Source: Mixta tenebrionis
GTDB taxonomy: Bacteria > Pseudomonadota > Gammaproteobacteria > Enterobacterales > Enterobacteriaceae
Direction: 5' to 3'
DNA length: 64,000 nt
Assembly: GCF_006517625.1 (NCBI RefSeq)
Contig: NZ_VHQI01000013.1
Span: 1-64,000 of the forward strand
The notes beneath the pieces were generated by a model, which saw only the letters and a program-made list of their open reading frames with translations, was not told the origin of the DNA and searched no databases. The translations under genes and the position numbers were made by a program. Positions 42,902 through 52,748 of this stretch are shown here, one piece after another. The first letter of the stretch is position 1. The number at the start of each line of letters is the position of its first letter.

Positions 42902-42907
42902 TGCCTC

Positions 42908-42945
42908 AGGCCCGTACCGCCAGCCGGTGCGGGCATTTCTTCTCC
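42908..42945 (+). terminator. Hairpin between glpK and glpX
   Basis: GCCCGTACCG (42910-42919), loop CCAGC, CGGTGCGGGC (42925-42934) pair with one mismatch and are followed by ATTTCTTCT. It may attenuate transcription into glpX rather than end it fully. Confidence 0.55.
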
Positions 42946-42997
42946 GCCCTCCCCGCTGTGATACACTTTCGCCTCATTCGTTTTTGCAGAGGCTGAG

Positions 42998-44008
42998 ATG
43001 AAACGAGAACTCGCCATTGAATTTTCCCGCGTGACCGAAGCGGCAGCGCTGGCTGGCTATAAGTGGCTGGGCCGCGGCGACAAAAACCAGGCTGACGGCG
43101 CGGCGGTCAACGCCATGCGCATTATGCTGAATAAAGTGGATATCGACGGACAGATCGTTATCGGAGAAGGTGAAATCGATGAGGCGCCGATGCTCTATAT
43201 CGGCGAGAAGGTCGGCACCGGCAACGGCGATGCGGTAGATATCGCCGTCGATCCCATCGAAGGCACGCGGATGACCGCGATGGGCCAGGCAAATGCGCTG
43301 GCGGTGCTGGCGGTGGGCGATAAAGGCACGTTTCTGCACGCGCCCGATATGTATATGGAGAAGCTGATTGTCGGCCCCGCCGCCAAAGGCCATATCGATC
43401 TTGATTTGCCGCTGGAAACCAATCTGAAAAATATCGCGGCGGCGTCAGGCAAAACGCTTAACGAGCTGACGGTGACTATTCTGGCGAAGCCGCGCCACGA
43501 CGCGGTGATTAAGCAGATGCAGCAGCTGGGCGTACGCATCTTCGCTATTCCCGACGGCGACGTCGCCGCCTCCATTCTGACCTGTATGCCGGACAGCGAA
43601 ATCGATGTGCTGTACGGCATCGGCGGCGCGCCGGAAGGGGTAATCTCCGCGGCGGTAATTCGCGCGCTGGATGGCGATATGCAGGGGCGTCTGCTGCCTC
43701 GCCATCAGGTGAAAGGCGCAAGCGAAGAAAATCGTCGCCTCGGCGAACAGGAGCTGGCGCGCTGCCGGCAAATGGGCATCGACGCCAGCCAGCGGCTGAC
43801 GCTGGAGATGATGGCGCGCAACGATAATGTCATCTTCGCCGCCACCGGCATTACCAGCGGCGATCTGCTGAAAGGCGTTACGCGTCAGGGTAATATCGCC
43901 ACCAGCGAAACCCTGCTAATCCGCGGCAAATCACGCACCATTCGCCGCATCCAGTCAATTCACTATCTGGATCGTAAGGATACGGCGCTGCAGCAGTGGC
44001 TGCTGTAA
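42998..44008 (+). CDS. glpX: Class II fructose-1,6-bisphosphatase GlpX
   Basis: Gluconeogenic phosphatase, 336 aa as in E. coli. Metal-binding motifs GEGEIDEAPMLYIGE and VDIAVDPIEGTRMTAMG mark the lithium-sensitive phosphatase fold; the segment VLYGIGGAPEGVISAAVIRA is typical of class II enzymes. Third gene of the glycerol cluster, consistent with glycerol-derived carbon feeding gluconeogenesis. Only 3 bp separate its stop from that of convergent emrD. Confidence 0.97.
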   Translation: MKRELAIEFSRVTEAAALAGYKWLGRGDKNQADGAAVNAMRIMLNKVDIDGQIVIGEGEIDEAPMLYIGEKVGTGNGDAVDIAVDPIEGTRMTAMGQANALAVLAVGDKGTFLHAPDMYMEKLIVGPAAKGHIDLDLPLETNLKNIAAASGKTLNELTVTILAKPRHDAVIKQMQQLGVRIFAIPDGDVAASILTCMPDSEIDVLYGIGGAPEGVISAAVIRALDGDMQGRLLPRHQVKGASEENRRLGEQELARCRQMGIDASQRLTLEMMARNDNVIFAATGITSGDLLKGVTRQGNIATSETLLIRGKSRTIRRIQSIHYLDRKDTALQQWLL

Positions 44009-44011
44009 CGG

Positions 44012-45190
44012 CTAAACGGTCTGCGGCTGCGGATTTTTAGACAGCGGCCACCAGCATATCAGCATCAACAGGGTGGTCGCGCACATCAGCATGCCCAGAC
44101 TAAACTGGCTGTCCTGCGGCAGCAGCGCCGACAGCCAGGCCGCCAGGCCAGAACCCAGATTCTGCAACCCGCCGATCAGCGCGCCGGCGGTGCCCGCCAG
44201 CCAGGCGTAGGGTTCCATCGCGCCGGAGGTCGCCAGCGGAAACATCATGCCGGCGCCGAAGAAAAACAGCGAGGCGGGCACCAGCAGCGTCCAGGTATTC
44301 ATAATGCCGAACCACCCCGGCAGCCACATTAATAATGATGCCAGCAGGCAGCTGTTCACCGCATACCACATCAGCGTGTGAAAACTTTTATCATCGCGTC
44401 CGGCAAACCAGGCGCCGAAAAAGGCTGCCGGAATCGGCAGGATAAACAGAATGCTGATGGTCATCGCATCCAGCCCCAGCGCTCCGCCCATCAGCACGCC
44501 GCAGCTTGATTCATACAGCGCGATGCCCGCCAGCGCGCCGATCAGCATCAGCAGATAGCGAACAAAAATACTATCGCGCAGCAGCGGCCCATAGCGGGAG
44601 AACAGCGGACGCGTTTCGCTTTGCTGCGGGCGGGTTTCCGGCAGCCAGCGCGCTATAGCGCCGGTAACCAACAGGCACAGCAGCAGCATAAAAACAAAGC
44701 AGGCGTGCCAGCCGAATGTCTGGGTTAACAGCGCGCCAATCATCGGCGCTACCAGCGGGCTAAACAGAATGCCCATGTTCAGCAGGCTGTTCGCCCGGCG
44801 CAGCGCATGACCGGAATAGAGATCGCGCGGCATGGTGCGGGCCATGACGCCGCCGACGCCGGTGCCCAGCCCCTGTACCGCGCTGGCCGCTACCAGCCAG
44901 TTAATCGAGGGCGCCAGCAGCGCCCCAAGCGCGCCTGCCATAAAGATGCTCATCCCCGCCAGAATCACCGGGCGGCGGCCAATACTGTCCGACAGCGGCC
45001 CATAAAACAGCTGCGATCCGCCATAGGTCATCAAATAAGCGGCCATAACTCGCTGTATTACACCATCGCGCACGTTAAGGGATTCCGCAATCACAGACAT
45101 CGCCGGGACATAAATGGTTTGCGCCATTTGCCCTACCGCCACCAGCACAATCAGCATCAGCAACAGATGCCCGTTTTCTAATCTTTTCAT
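44012..45190 (-). CDS. emrD: Multidrug efflux MFS transporter EmrD
   Basis: A 392-aa major-facilitator protein with 12 predicted helices. The N-terminal VAVGQMAQTIYVPAMSVIAE and the loop FYGPLSDSIGRRPVILAGM (MFS loop 2-3 motif) align with E. coli EmrD (394 aa), as do LFILPIPAAFFGAWFAGR and FPLATSGAMEP. In E. coli emrD is elsewhere; here it sits between glpX and fpr on the opposite strand. Confidence 0.93.
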   Translation of the reverse strand: MKRLENGHLLLMLIVLVAVGQMAQTIYVPAMSVIAESLNVRDGVIQRVMAAYLMTYGGSQLFYGPLSDSIGRRPVILAGMSIFMAGALGALLAPSINWLVAASAVQGLGTGVGGVMARTMPRDLYSGHALRRANSLLNMGILFSPLVAPMIGALLTQTFGWHACFVFMLLLCLLVTGAIARWLPETRPQQSETRPLFSRYGPLLRDSIFVRYLLMLIGALAGIALYESSCGVLMGGALGLDAMTISILFILPIPAAFFGAWFAGRDDKSFHTLMWYAVNSCLLASLLMWLPGWFGIMNTWTLLVPASLFFFGAGMMFPLATSGAMEPYAWLAGTAGALIGGLQNLGSGLAAWLSALLPQDSQFSLGMLMCATTLLMLICWWPLSKNPQPQTV

Positions 45191-45494
45191 GACGACTCAG
45201 AAGAAAATTACAGGATGAAAACCCGCTATTCAGCGATTGCGCAGCTAATCAGCGGGTAAAAAAGGATTGATGGCGGGAAAAATATCAGGTTGTGCCGGAA
45301 AAGGAACGGCAGCGGCATAAAGTTATTTTGTCCGCGTGGCAGCAGAAATTGCCCTTCTTTGTAAAACTAACTATACGGGCGCACAAAGTGTCGCCGTTTT
45401 TTGTCGCTCAGAGCTTTCCGCCCGCGCACGGGCTGGAAAAAGCCGCCCGGAGTGGCGAAGATAGGCGCAAAGCTAACTGGATGGAGAAAGCTCA
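45191..45494. other. emrD-fpr divergent intergenic region
   Basis: A 304-bp gap without a gene, containing both promoters by position. GCGCACAAAGTGTCGCC (about 45379-45395) resembles part of a SoxS/MarA box, in line with known SoxS control of fpr, but the match is partial. A GGAGAAAG ribosome site precedes fpr. Confidence 0.4.
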
Positions 45495-46241
45495 ATGGCT
45501 GAATGGGTTAATGGCAATGTAGTCAACGTCACGCACTGGACGGAAAGTCTGTTCAGCATCAAGGTGAATGCGCCCGTTGCTCCTTTTACCGCCGGCCAGT
45601 TCGCCAAGCTGGCGCTGGAAATCAACGGTGAACGCGTTCAGCGCGCCTACTCCTATGTCAACGCCCCTGATAACCCCGATTTAGAGTTTTACCTGGTTAA
45701 CGTGCCGGAAGGGAAGCTCAGCCCAAAGCTGCACGCGCTCCAGCCGGGCGATCAAATCATGGTGACGAAAGAGGCCGCCGGTTTTTTTGTGCTGGACGAG
45801 GTGCCGGAATGCGAGACGCTGTGGATGCTGGCGACCGGTACGGCTATCGGCCCCTATCTCTCAATTTTACAGCAGGGCGAAGGGCTGGCGCGTTTCCGTC
45901 ATATCGTGCTGGTGCATGCGGCGCGTTACGCCGCCGATTTAAGCTATCTGCCGTTGATGCAGCAGCTGGCAGAGCGCTATCGGGGTCAGCTGCGCATTCA
46001 GACGGTGGTCAGCCGTGAGGAGGCGCCAGGCTCGCTAACCGGACGCGTTCCGGCGCTGATTGAAAACGGCAGCCTGGAACGCGCCGTCGGGCTGCCGATA
46101 GAGGCGCAGAGCAGCCATATTATGCTGTGCGGCAATCCGCAAATGGTGCGCGACACCCAGCAGCTGCTGAAAGATACGCGGGCGATGCAGAAACACCTTC
46201 GCCGCAAGCCGGGCCATATCACCAGCGAACACTATTGGTAG
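45495..46241 (+). CDS. fpr: Ferredoxin/flavodoxin-NADP+ reductase Fpr
   Basis: FAD enzyme moving electrons from NADPH to flavodoxin and ferredoxin. The product is 248 aa, as in E. coli. FAD motif RAYSYVNAPDNPDLEFY, NADP motif LWMLATGTAIGPYLSIL and the C-terminal HITSEHYW (aromatic end near FAD) are conserved. Convergent with yiiR after a 6-bp gap. Confidence 0.97.
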   Translation: MAEWVNGNVVNVTHWTESLFSIKVNAPVAPFTAGQFAKLALEINGERVQRAYSYVNAPDNPDLEFYLVNVPEGKLSPKLHALQPGDQIMVTKEAAGFFVLDEVPECETLWMLATGTAIGPYLSILQQGEGLARFRHIVLVHAARYAADLSYLPLMQQLAERYRGQLRIQTVVSREEAPGSLTGRVPALIENGSLERAVGLPIEAQSSHIMLCGNPQMVRDTQQLLKDTRAMQKHLRRKPGHITSEHYW

Positions 46242-46247
46242 CCAATA

Positions 46248-46682
46248 TCAGGCGCGGCGTTTGCGGAAAAAATCTACCCGCTGCGCCGCCTGGCCGAAAC
46301 GGTTTTCGCCCGGCGATCCCTGCAGCACGCCCAGTTCGATCAGCATGATGACCAGAATAAGCGAGGGCGCAAAACGCCCCAGCGCCCACTGCCAGCCATC
46401 GCCCAATACATTCCAGTTTCCCGCCAGCAATACCCAGGCGAGGATTAGCAGCAGCGCCCAGTAGCCGCGATGATTGCGATCGTGCAGGCGCTTAACCAGC
46501 ACCGCGCTGGCGGGCCACAGCAGGCACACCACGCAGAAAGCCGCCATTTGCGTATCAAGCAGGCCATTGCCGGCGAGGACGAACAGCGCCGTCATGGTTA
46601 ACAGCCAGACTACCTGCCAAATCCAGAAGTCTCGTCGTCCCAGGCGACCGCGCCAGGAAAAACACCATTGCTGTAGCGTCAT
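46248..46682 (-). CDS. yiiR: DUF805 inner membrane protein YiiR
   Basis: A 144-aa membrane protein of unknown function. The ATG at 46682 gives MTLQQWCFSWRGRLGRRDFW, the usual DUF805 beginning, with four hydrophobic segments and the VLVKRLHDRNHRGYW motif between helices 2 and 3. A longer open frame upstream lacks homology. Divergent from yiiQ, as in E. coli. Confidence 0.9.
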   Translation of the reverse strand: MTLQQWCFSWRGRLGRRDFWIWQVVWLLTMTALFVLAGNGLLDTQMAAFCVVCLLWPASAVLVKRLHDRNHRGYWALLLILAWVLLAGNWNVLGDGWQWALGRFAPSLILVIMLIELGVLQGSPGENRFGQAAQRVDFFRKRRA

Positions 46683-46786
46683 CTTTTCGTCCCGAGGAAA
46701 ACTATAAATTGGCCGCCGCAGCTTTTGACTTTGGCGGGTAAAAACCGTTCTAATCTGGGCTGAGTTTACTGGACAGGGCAGAAAAA

Positions 46787-47392
46787 ATGAAGAAAGCGCC
46801 AGGCACTTTGCTGACGCCAATCCTGATACTGGCTGCGTTACTATTCCAGGGCGGCATAGCGCGGGCCGATGAGGCGACGGCTCGTCAACAACCGCTCTCC
46901 ACCGCTCCCTATCTTCTGCCGGGCGCGCCGACGTTCGACATGAGTATTGCGCAGTTTCGGGAAAAATATAACGCGGCGAACCCCACGCTGCCGCTCAGCG
47001 AATATCGGGCCATCGACAGCCGCCGCGATAAAAGCAACTTAACCCGCGCCGCCAGCAAAATTAGCGAAACGCTTTACGCCTCTACCGCGCTGGAGCCCGG
47101 CACCGGCAAGATAAAAACCTTGCAAATCACCTGGCTGCCGATTCCCGGTCCGGAAGAGCAGGCGGCGGAAGAGAAGGCTCGCGCCTATATGACCGCGCTG
47201 ATGCGCTTCTTTTCTCCCACCCGATCGCCGGAAGAGTGCAGCAGGCGATTAGGCGAACTGCTAAGCAAGGGCAAAGGCGCGCGTTATTACGCGCAGACCG
47301 AGGGCGCGCTACGTTTTGTGGTAGCAGATAACGGCGAAAAAGGGCTAACCTTCGCCGTTGAACCGATTAAGCTTGCGCTATCGGAGCCGTAA
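46787..47392 (+). CDS. yiiQ: DUF1454 periplasmic protein YiiQ
   Basis: A 201-aa protein with a signal peptide (TLLTPILILAALLFQGGIARA). The mature part includes FDMSIAQFREKYNAANPTLPL and ITWLPIPGPEEQAAEEKA. It corresponds to E. coli YiiQ, whose function is unknown. Upstream of tpiA on the same strand, with a 123-bp gap. Confidence 0.88.
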   Translation: MKKAPGTLLTPILILAALLFQGGIARADEATARQQPLSTAPYLLPGAPTFDMSIAQFREKYNAANPTLPLSEYRAIDSRRDKSNLTRAASKISETLYASTALEPGTGKIKTLQITWLPIPGPEEQAAEEKARAYMTALMRFFSPTRSPEECSRRLGELLSKGKGARYYAQTEGALRFVVADNGEKGLTFAVEPIKLALSEP

Positions 47393-47448
47393 GCGTCGCG
47401 GCAAAAATGACGAAAAACAAAGCCATTCAGGTTCAACATCTCTATACT

Positions 47449-47477
47449 GTCTGGCAGACAGCGCTGCCTGCAGGCAG
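47449..47477 (+). repeat. Two adjacent palindromes in the tpiA leader
   Basis: GTCTGGCAGAC (47449-47459) and CTGCCTGCAGGCAG (47464-47477) are both perfect palindromes. They follow directly after a TATACT -10-like hexamer (47443-47448), so they probably lie at the start of the tpiA transcript. They could form leader hairpins or bind a regulator. Confidence 0.5.
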
Positions 47478-47515
47478 TGTACTTTCCTGGTATTGCGTTA
47501 CACGTGGAGGATATG

Positions 47516-48280
47516 ATGCGACATCCGTTAGTTATGGGTAACTGGAAGCTGAACGGCAGCAAAAAAATGGTCAGCGAGCTGATCGATGGCCTGCGTAAAG
47601 AGCTGAGCGCCGTTCAGGGCTGTGGCGTCGCCATCGCCCCGCCGACGATCTATCTGGATCAGGCACAGCAGGCGCTGGGCGACAGCCAGATCGTACTGGG
47701 CGCTCAGAACGTTGACGTTAACCTGTCCGGCGCGTTTACCGGCGAAGTTTCTGCGGAAATGCTGAAAGATATCGGCGCGCGTTACATCATTATCGGCCAT
47801 TCAGAACGCCGTACTTATCACAAAGAGAGCGATGAGTTTATTGCGAAAAAATTCGCCGTGCTGAAAGCTGCCGGTCTGACGCCGGTGCTCTGCATCGGTG
47901 AAACCGAAGCGGAAAACGAAGCGGGTAAAACCGAAGAAGTTTGCGCACGTCAGATCGACGCCGTGCTGGAAACGCAGGGCGCAGAAGCCTTTAACGGCGT
48001 GGTAATCGCCTACGAACCTGTCTGGGCCATCGGCACCGGCAAATCTGCTACCCCGGCGCAGGCGCAGGCGGTACATAAATTTATCCGTGACCATATCGCC
48101 AAAAAAGATGCGAAAGTGGCTGAGCAGGTCATTATTCAGTACGGCGGTTCCGTTAACGATAAAAACGCCGCTGAGCTGTTCGCCCAGCCGGACATCGACG
48201 GCGCGCTGGTTGGCGGCGCTTCACTGAAGGCTGACGCCTTCGCCGTTATCGTGAAGGCAGCTGCGGCGGCAAAAGCCTGA
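47516..48280 (+). CDS. tpiA: Triosephosphate isomerase TpiA
   Basis: Glycolytic TIM barrel, 254 aa from the ATG at 47516 ([14 protein letters not shown]), with GGAGG just upstream; an ATG at 47513 is directly adjacent. Catalytic Lys11, His95 ([11 protein letters not shown]) and Glu167 ([11 protein letters not shown]) are present, as is the phosphate loop GALVGGASL. Convergent with cdh. Confidence 0.98.
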   Translation: MRHPLVMGNWKLNGSKKMVSELIDGLRKELSAVQGCGVAIAPPTIYLDQAQQALGDSQIVLGAQNVDVNLSGAFTGEVSAEMLKDIGARYIIIGHSERRTYHKESDEFIAKKFAVLKAAGLTPVLCIGETEAENEAGKTEEVCARQIDAVLETQGAEAFNGVVIAYEPVWAIGTGKSATPAQAQAVHKFIRDHIAKKDAKVAEQVIIQYGGSVNDKNAAELFAQPDIDGALVGGASLKADAFAVIVKAAAAAKA

Positions 48281-48284
48281 TGAT

Positions 48285-49082
48285 CTACGGGCGGCCCGGC
48301 GCCGCCCGTTGTTCTGTCGCCGCGTGCAGAATCGCACACCGATGATCCTGTAGCTCCTCCGCTGTCGCCCTGTTCAGCCTTACCCCGTCACGCTTAAGCG
48401 CCATCAGCGCCAGCCTGCCGTCCGGCAGCGCCGCCAGCGCCAGTCCATATTTCCCCATCTCCCTCTGCGCCTGCGGTACCTCATACGCCAGTCGCCTGAA
48501 GCCGCTTTGCTGCGTCAGCTCCGCCGCCGTCAGGGTACGCATCAGCCAGTCACGATCGCCCAACGGATAATGCCGCCAGCGCTTATCAAGCCGCCGCGCC
48601 AGCTGGTTTAGCTGTTGGCGAATATCGGAACGCAGGCAGGAGATGTGTATATGCAGCTGATTTTGCGTGCGGCCAAATTCCGAGTTAACGCTCAGCGCGA
48701 TCGCGCTGTCAGGCAGCGCCGCGCCGTGGCGTAACGACAGCAGGCGGCGCTGCTGCCACGCCAGCGCTAAAAAGTCAGGCGTACTTTTTTTGAGCAGCGC
48801 CGGGCTTTCAATGCCGCTGATACGCGCCGTCGGCAGCAGCAGGTACTGTAGCGGACCGTTGCGATCTTTTAGCGTAACGAATCCCTGCGCGACGTCAACG
48901 CGCTCGCAGGGGGAAGGATTGTTCTGCTGCAGCTGACCGGGGATGCATTGCTGGCTGATAATCTGCCACAGCGCGTTGCCATTGTGATAAAAGCGCCAGA
49001 GTGCGAAAGCGAGCGTAAGCAGGAGGAGCAGAATAACAACCGCGACGTATTTTAGCGTGCGGGCAGTTCCAGGCATGAACAA
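48285..49082 (-). CDS. cdh: CDP-diacylglycerol pyrophosphatase Cdh
   Basis: A 265-aa membrane-anchored phospholipid hydrolase that splits CDP-diacylglycerol to phosphatidate and CMP. One N-terminal membrane helix (VAVVILLLLLTLAFALWRFY) is followed by the HIT-like motif NQLHIHISCL with the catalytic His residues. The order sbp-cdh-tpiA is as in E. coli. Confidence 0.93.
   Translation of the reverse strand: MFMPGTARTLKYVAVVILLLLLTLAFALWRFYHNGNALWQIISQQCIPGQLQQNNPSPCERVDVAQGFVTLKDRNGPLQYLLLPTARISGIESPALLKKSTPDFLALAWQQRRLLSLRHGAALPDSAIALSVNSEFGRTQNQLHIHISCLRSDIRQQLNQLARRLDKRWRHYPLGDRDWLMRTLTAAELTQQSGFRRLAYEVPQAQREMGKYGLALAALPDGRLALMALKRDGVRLNRATAEELQDHRCAILHAATEQRAAPGRP
48286..48312. terminator. 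Hairpin between convergent tpiA and cdh
   Basis: ACGGGCGGC and GCCGCCCGT arms (about 48287-48309) form a strong GC-rich stem with a CCGGC loop, followed by TGTTCT. It overlaps the end of cdh; termination efficiency is uncertain. Confidence 0.6.
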
Positions 49083-49158
49083 CTTCTCCGTATTTAACCG
49101 GTGACGATCCTCATCGGCCAGCGAGAACCGTCACGGTAGCAAAGACGGAGCCGCCGGC

Positions 49159-50148
49159 TTAGCGCTGCATAATCTTATCGTAGGTGCCGCCATCAGCGAA
49201 ATGCGCTTTCTGCGCGGCGGTCCAGCCGCCAAATTTATCATCAATGGTGAACAGCTTCAGCGGCGTAAAGGTGCTGGCATATTTCTTCGCCACCTCAGCA
49301 TCACGCGGACGATAGTAGTTTTGCGCAGCTATCGCCTGTCCCTCCGGCGAATAGAGGTAGTTAAGATAGTCGTTTGCAACGTTGCGCGTATTACGTTCAT
49401 CCACCACGCGATCGACTACGGAAACCGTTGGCTCCGCCAGAATAGATTCACTCGGCGTAATAATCTCAAACTGATCTTTGCCCAGCTTGTTCACCGCCAG
49501 GTAAGCCTCGTTCTCCCATGCAATCAGCACGTCGCCAATACCACGCTCAACAAAGGTATTGGTAGCGCCGCGCGCGCCGGAATCCTGCACCTCGACATTT
49601 TTAAACAGCGCTTTGACGAATTCCTGCGCTTTCGCCTGGTCGCCGTGGTTCCGATCGAGCGCATAGCCCCAGGCAGCCAGATAGTTCCAGCGCGCGCCGC
49701 CGGAGGTTTTCGGGTTCGGCGTAATAACCGATACGCCCGGCTTCAGCAGATCTGGCCAGTCGTGAATCTGCTTCGGATTGCCTTTGCGCACCAGGAACAC
49801 GATGGTGGAGGTGTAAGGCGCGGCGTTATGCGGCAGGCGCTTGATCCACGCTTTATCAATACGGCCGCGCGCGGCGATAGCATCAACGTCCGAAGCCAGC
49901 GCCAGGGTGACCACATCAGCGCGGATGCCGTTGATAACCGAGGTCGCCTGCTTGCCTGAGCCGCCATGCGACTGACGGATCACCACGTTATCGCCCGTTT
50001 CCTGCTTATAGTGGGTGCTGAACGCCTTGTTATACTGCTCATACAGCTCACGAGTTGGATCGTAAGAAACGTTCAGTAGCTGAATATCCTTCGCCAGTAC
50101 GCTGGTTGACGCCAGTAAAACCGCCAGACCCACACTCCACTTATTCAT
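49159..50148 (-). CDS. sbp: Periplasmic sulfate-binding protein Sbp
   Basis: Substrate-binding protein for the CysTWA sulfate importer. The product is 329 aa with signal peptide [19 protein letters not shown]. Conserved segments [37 protein letters not shown] and [20 protein letters not shown] are typical of sulfate/thiosulfate binders. It lies between pfkA and cdh, each with its own gap, so it probably has its own promoter, likely CysB-controlled. Confidence 0.97.
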   Translation of the reverse strand: MNKWSVGLAVLLASTSVLAKDIQLLNVSYDPTRELYEQYNKAFSTHYKQETGDNVVIRQSHGGSGKQATSVINGIRADVVTLALASDVDAIAARGRIDKAWIKRLPHNAAPYTSTIVFLVRKGNPKQIHDWPDLLKPGVSVITPNPKTSGGARWNYLAAWGYALDRNHGDQAKAQEFVKALFKNVEVQDSGARGATNTFVERGIGDVLIAWENEAYLAVNKLGKDQFEIITPSESILAEPTVSVVDRVVDERNTRNVANDYLNYLYSPEGQAIAAQNYYRPRDAEVAKKYASTFTPLKLFTIDDKFGGWTAAQKAHFADGGTYDKIMQR

Positions 50149-50288
50149 TTTACGCTCTCCGAATGTTTATTAACGAAAGCGTGACATAAAGCGCGCGGCG
50201 TTTTAAAGAATTAAAAAATGGAGTTTATTACTTTATGGAATATAACAGGGGAGGAAAAAGGCGCTGACCATGCAGCGCCCTGAAGCCA

Positions 50289-51251
50289 TCAGTAGAGTTT
50301 TTTCGCCGTTTCCAGCCAGTCGCCTTTGAACGGGCGCTTCATGTTTTCAATGGCGTCGATAATATCGTGGTGCACCATTTTCTCATTCTGGATACCAACG
50401 CAGCGTCCACCGTAGCCCTGTAGCAGCAGCTCAATCGCGTAGGCGCCCATGCGGGAAGCCAGAATACGGTCGTAGGCTACCGGCGCGCCGCCGCGCTGGA
50501 TATGGCCCAGCACCGTCGCACGGGTTTCACGTTTGGTTTCTGACTCGATATATTTAGCCAGCTCATCGATATCGCAGATATGCTCGGTGATAGCGACGAT
50601 TGCGTGTTTTTTACCTTTGGCGATGCCTGCTTTAATCTCGGCAACCAGCTCTTCACGGGTATAGGGGATTTCCGGCAGTACGATAAACTCACAGCCGCCG
50701 GCGATTGCCGCCGCCAGCGTCAGATCGCCGCAGTAGCGCCCCATGACTTCAACAATGGAGATACGCTGATGCGAAGAAGAGGTATCGCGCAGGCGGTCAA
50801 TCGCCTCAACCACGGTTTCCAGCGCGGTAAAATAGCCGATGGTGTAATCAGTGCCGGCAACGTCGTTATCGATAGTGCCCGGCAGACCGATGCAGGGGAA
50901 ACCCATTTCGGTCAGACGCTTCGCGCCCATATAGGAGCCGTCGCCGCCAATTACCACCAGCGCATCGATGCCGCGCTTTTTCATGTTCTCGATAGCAACT
51001 TTGCGCGTTTCTTCGTTACGGAATTCAGGAAAACGCGCGGAACCCAGGAAAGTACCGCCGCGGTTAATCATGTCGGAAACGCTATAGCGGTCCAGGTCGA
51101 TCATGCGGTCTTCATACAAGCCGAGATAGCCATCATAAATGCCACATACTTCCAGACCTTCGCTCAGGGCAGAGCGCACTACGCCGCGAATTGCTGCGTT
51201 CATCCCTGGGGCGTCGCCGCCACTTGTCAGTACACCGATTTTCTTGATCAT
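50289..51251 (-). CDS. pfkA: ATP-dependent 6-phosphofructokinase PfkA
   Basis: Committed step of glycolysis. The ATG at 51251 ([20 protein letters not shown]) gives 320 aa, the E. coli length. ATP site GGDAPG and [10 protein letters not shown]; catalytic Asp in [15 protein letters not shown] (Asp128 counting the initiator Met); allosteric-site residues [10 protein letters not shown] near the C-terminus. The upstream region carries a Cra-like palindrome. Confidence 0.98.
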   Translation of the reverse strand: MIKKIGVLTSGGDAPGMNAAIRGVVRSALSEGLEVCGIYDGYLGLYEDRMIDLDRYSVSDMINRGGTFLGSARFPEFRNEETRKVAIENMKKRGIDALVVIGGDGSYMGAKRLTEMGFPCIGLPGTIDNDVAGTDYTIGYFTALETVVEAIDRLRDTSSSHQRISIVEVMGRYCGDLTLAAAIAGGCEFIVLPEIPYTREELVAEIKAGIAKGKKHAIVAITEHICDIDELAKYIESETKRETRATVLGHIQRGGAPVAYDRILASRMGAYAIELLLQGYGGRCVGIQNEKMVHHDIIDAIENMKRPFKGDWLETAKKLY

Positions 51252-51347
51252 GGCTACCTCTGGACTCAATACTTGATGTGAATTCGTTACGCCGGGAGAG
51301 TTCGACGCCCGCTTAGTGCCCAATCTTACCGACTCATAATGGCAAAT

Positions 51348-51382
51348 AGTATATCAAACCACTGTTGCTGAATTGATTCAGG
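51348..51382 (-). promoter_or_regulatory. pfkA promoter with a Cra (FruR)-like operator
   Basis: On the minus strand a -10 TATACT (51348-51353) is preceded by the palindrome CCTGAATCAATTCAGC (51367-51382). The palindrome covers the expected -35 position and resembles Cra sites (TGAAWC-type half-sites). In E. coli Cra represses pfkA. The -35 hexamer is poor. Confidence 0.55.
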
Positions 51383-51464
51383 TCAGACAATTTCTGGTAA
51401 TCTTTACGCTAACAGGCGCGTAGTCGCCAACTATAGACAGATCGATATTATTTCACATTTCTGG

Positions 51465-52361
51465 TTATAAAAAACCCTGTGGCTCGGTTCTCGCTACCGA
51501 ACAGGGATCCTGATGAATAATTACGTCAGAGCCGGGAAACTCCTTTAGCAGCGCCTGTTCAACCTGCTCGGCGATACGATGCGCCTGCAACAGGGGCAGA
51601 TTATCATCAATCTCCAGGTGTACCTGAATAAAGCGGGTCGGCCCGGCCTGGCGGGTACGTAAGTCATGCGCGCCCTGGACGCCTGGCCAGGTGGTAACGA
51701 TAGTGACAATGCGCTGCCGTTCCGCATCGGGCAGCGCCCGATCGAGCAGCGACTGTACGGCATCGTAGCCCATTCGCAGCGCGTTAAACAGAATCCATAC
51801 GCCGATACCTAATGCAAACAGCGCATCGGCGCGAGCAAAGCCGTACCAGCTTAGCGCCAGCGCCAGTAAAATCGCCCCGTTCATTAATACATCTGACTGA
51901 TAGTGCAGCATATCGGCGCGGATCGCCTGGCTGTGCGTTTTACGTACCACCCAGCGTTGAAAGGTTACCAACAGCAGGGTGGAAACCAGAGCGGCTAAGG
52001 TTACCACCATGCCGACCAGCGGCGCATGCAGCGTTTCAGGGCGCGCCAGGTGTTGCAGGCCAGTCAGAAACAGAAACAGCGCGGAGCCGGAAATAAACAT
52101 ACTTTGCGCCAGCGCCGCCAGCGACTCCGCCTTACCGTGGCCAAAGGTATGGCTGGCATCAGGCGGCTGCAGTGAATAGCGCACCACCAGCAGATTGGTT
52201 AATGAGGCGGCGATATCCACCAGCGAATCCACCAACGCCGCCAGCAGGCTAACCGATCCGGTATACCACCAGGCAAAAATCTTAATCAGCAACAGCAGCG
52301 ACGCCAGCACCGTCGCCGCCAGCGCAGCACGGTTAACCAGCCGCGCATAGGAATCTGTCAT
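51465..52361 (-). CDS. fieF: Cation diffusion facilitator FieF (iron/zinc efflux)
   Basis: A proton-coupled Zn/Fe/Cd exporter, 298 aa from the ATG at 52361 ([20 protein letters not shown]). Six helices with the metal-site Asp residues in [14 protein letters not shown] and the His/Asp pair in [14 protein letters not shown], then a cytoplasmic domain with [22 protein letters not shown]. In E. coli fieF lies next to cpxP; here two extra genes intervene. Confidence 0.97.
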   Translation of the reverse strand: MTDSYARLVNRAALAATVLASLLLLIKIFAWWYTGSVSLLAALVDSLVDIAASLTNLLVVRYSLQPPDASHTFGHGKAESLAALAQSMFISGSALFLFLTGLQHLARPETLHAPLVGMVVTLAALVSTLLLVTFQRWVVRKTHSQAIRADMLHYQSDVLMNGAILLALALSWYGFARADALFALGIGVWILFNALRMGYDAVQSLLDRALPDAERQRIVTIVTTWPGVQGAHDLRTRQAGPTRFIQVHLEIDDNLPLLQAHRIAEQVEQALLKEFPGSDVIIHQDPCSVARTEPQGFL

Positions 52362-52560
52362 GCGCACTCCACGAAAGATAAAAGCTAAGTATAAGAGCAA
52401 TATGGCAAAACAGAGACCGTTATGCGCACCGGCACAGGATCAATGCTTCTGCCGTACAGAAGAAAAATAGCGGCGTAGCGTACCGTTTTCCAGCGCCACG
52501 CCCGGATGACTTTTCGCCGCGAAGTTTACTTAAGGCAGCGATGGCGCACTTTAATCCGCA

Positions 52561-52731
52561 TCAGTTTATATCTTTCAGGGGATCGGCGCCGGCGTTACGC
52601 AGCAGGTCGATAAGGACAAAATAACAGCGTTCGCAAAACTCATTATCCGTCGCCGTTAAACGCGCTATCAGGCTTCGCTTACTACCGCATTCCGCACAAT
52701 ATTTTTTTGCAAGTCCCGGCCTTTTTTTCAT
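52561..52731 (-). CDS. Small zinc-ribbon-like protein
   Basis: A 56-aa basic protein (MKKRPGLAKKYCAECGSKRS...) with two CxxC knuckles, CAEC and CERC, 22-25 residues apart, suggesting a bound metal. AGGGA precedes the ATG at 52731; the frame continues to a TTG at 52761, inside the end of the glycosyltransferase gene. I do not recognise the family. It is downstream of a GT9 gene and probably co-transcribed, within an insert between fieF and cpxP. Confidence 0.6.
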   Translation of the reverse strand: MKKRPGLAKKYCAECGSKRSLIARLTATDNEFCERCYFVLIDLLRNAGADPLKDIN

Positions 52732-52748
52732 CACATCCCTGTTCGTCT

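Noticed and set aside
52446-52462. CTTCTG-N5-CAGAAG hairpin between the zinc-ribbon gene and fieF, considered as a terminator.
   Set aside because: Short 6-bp stem with no T-run on the minus strand.
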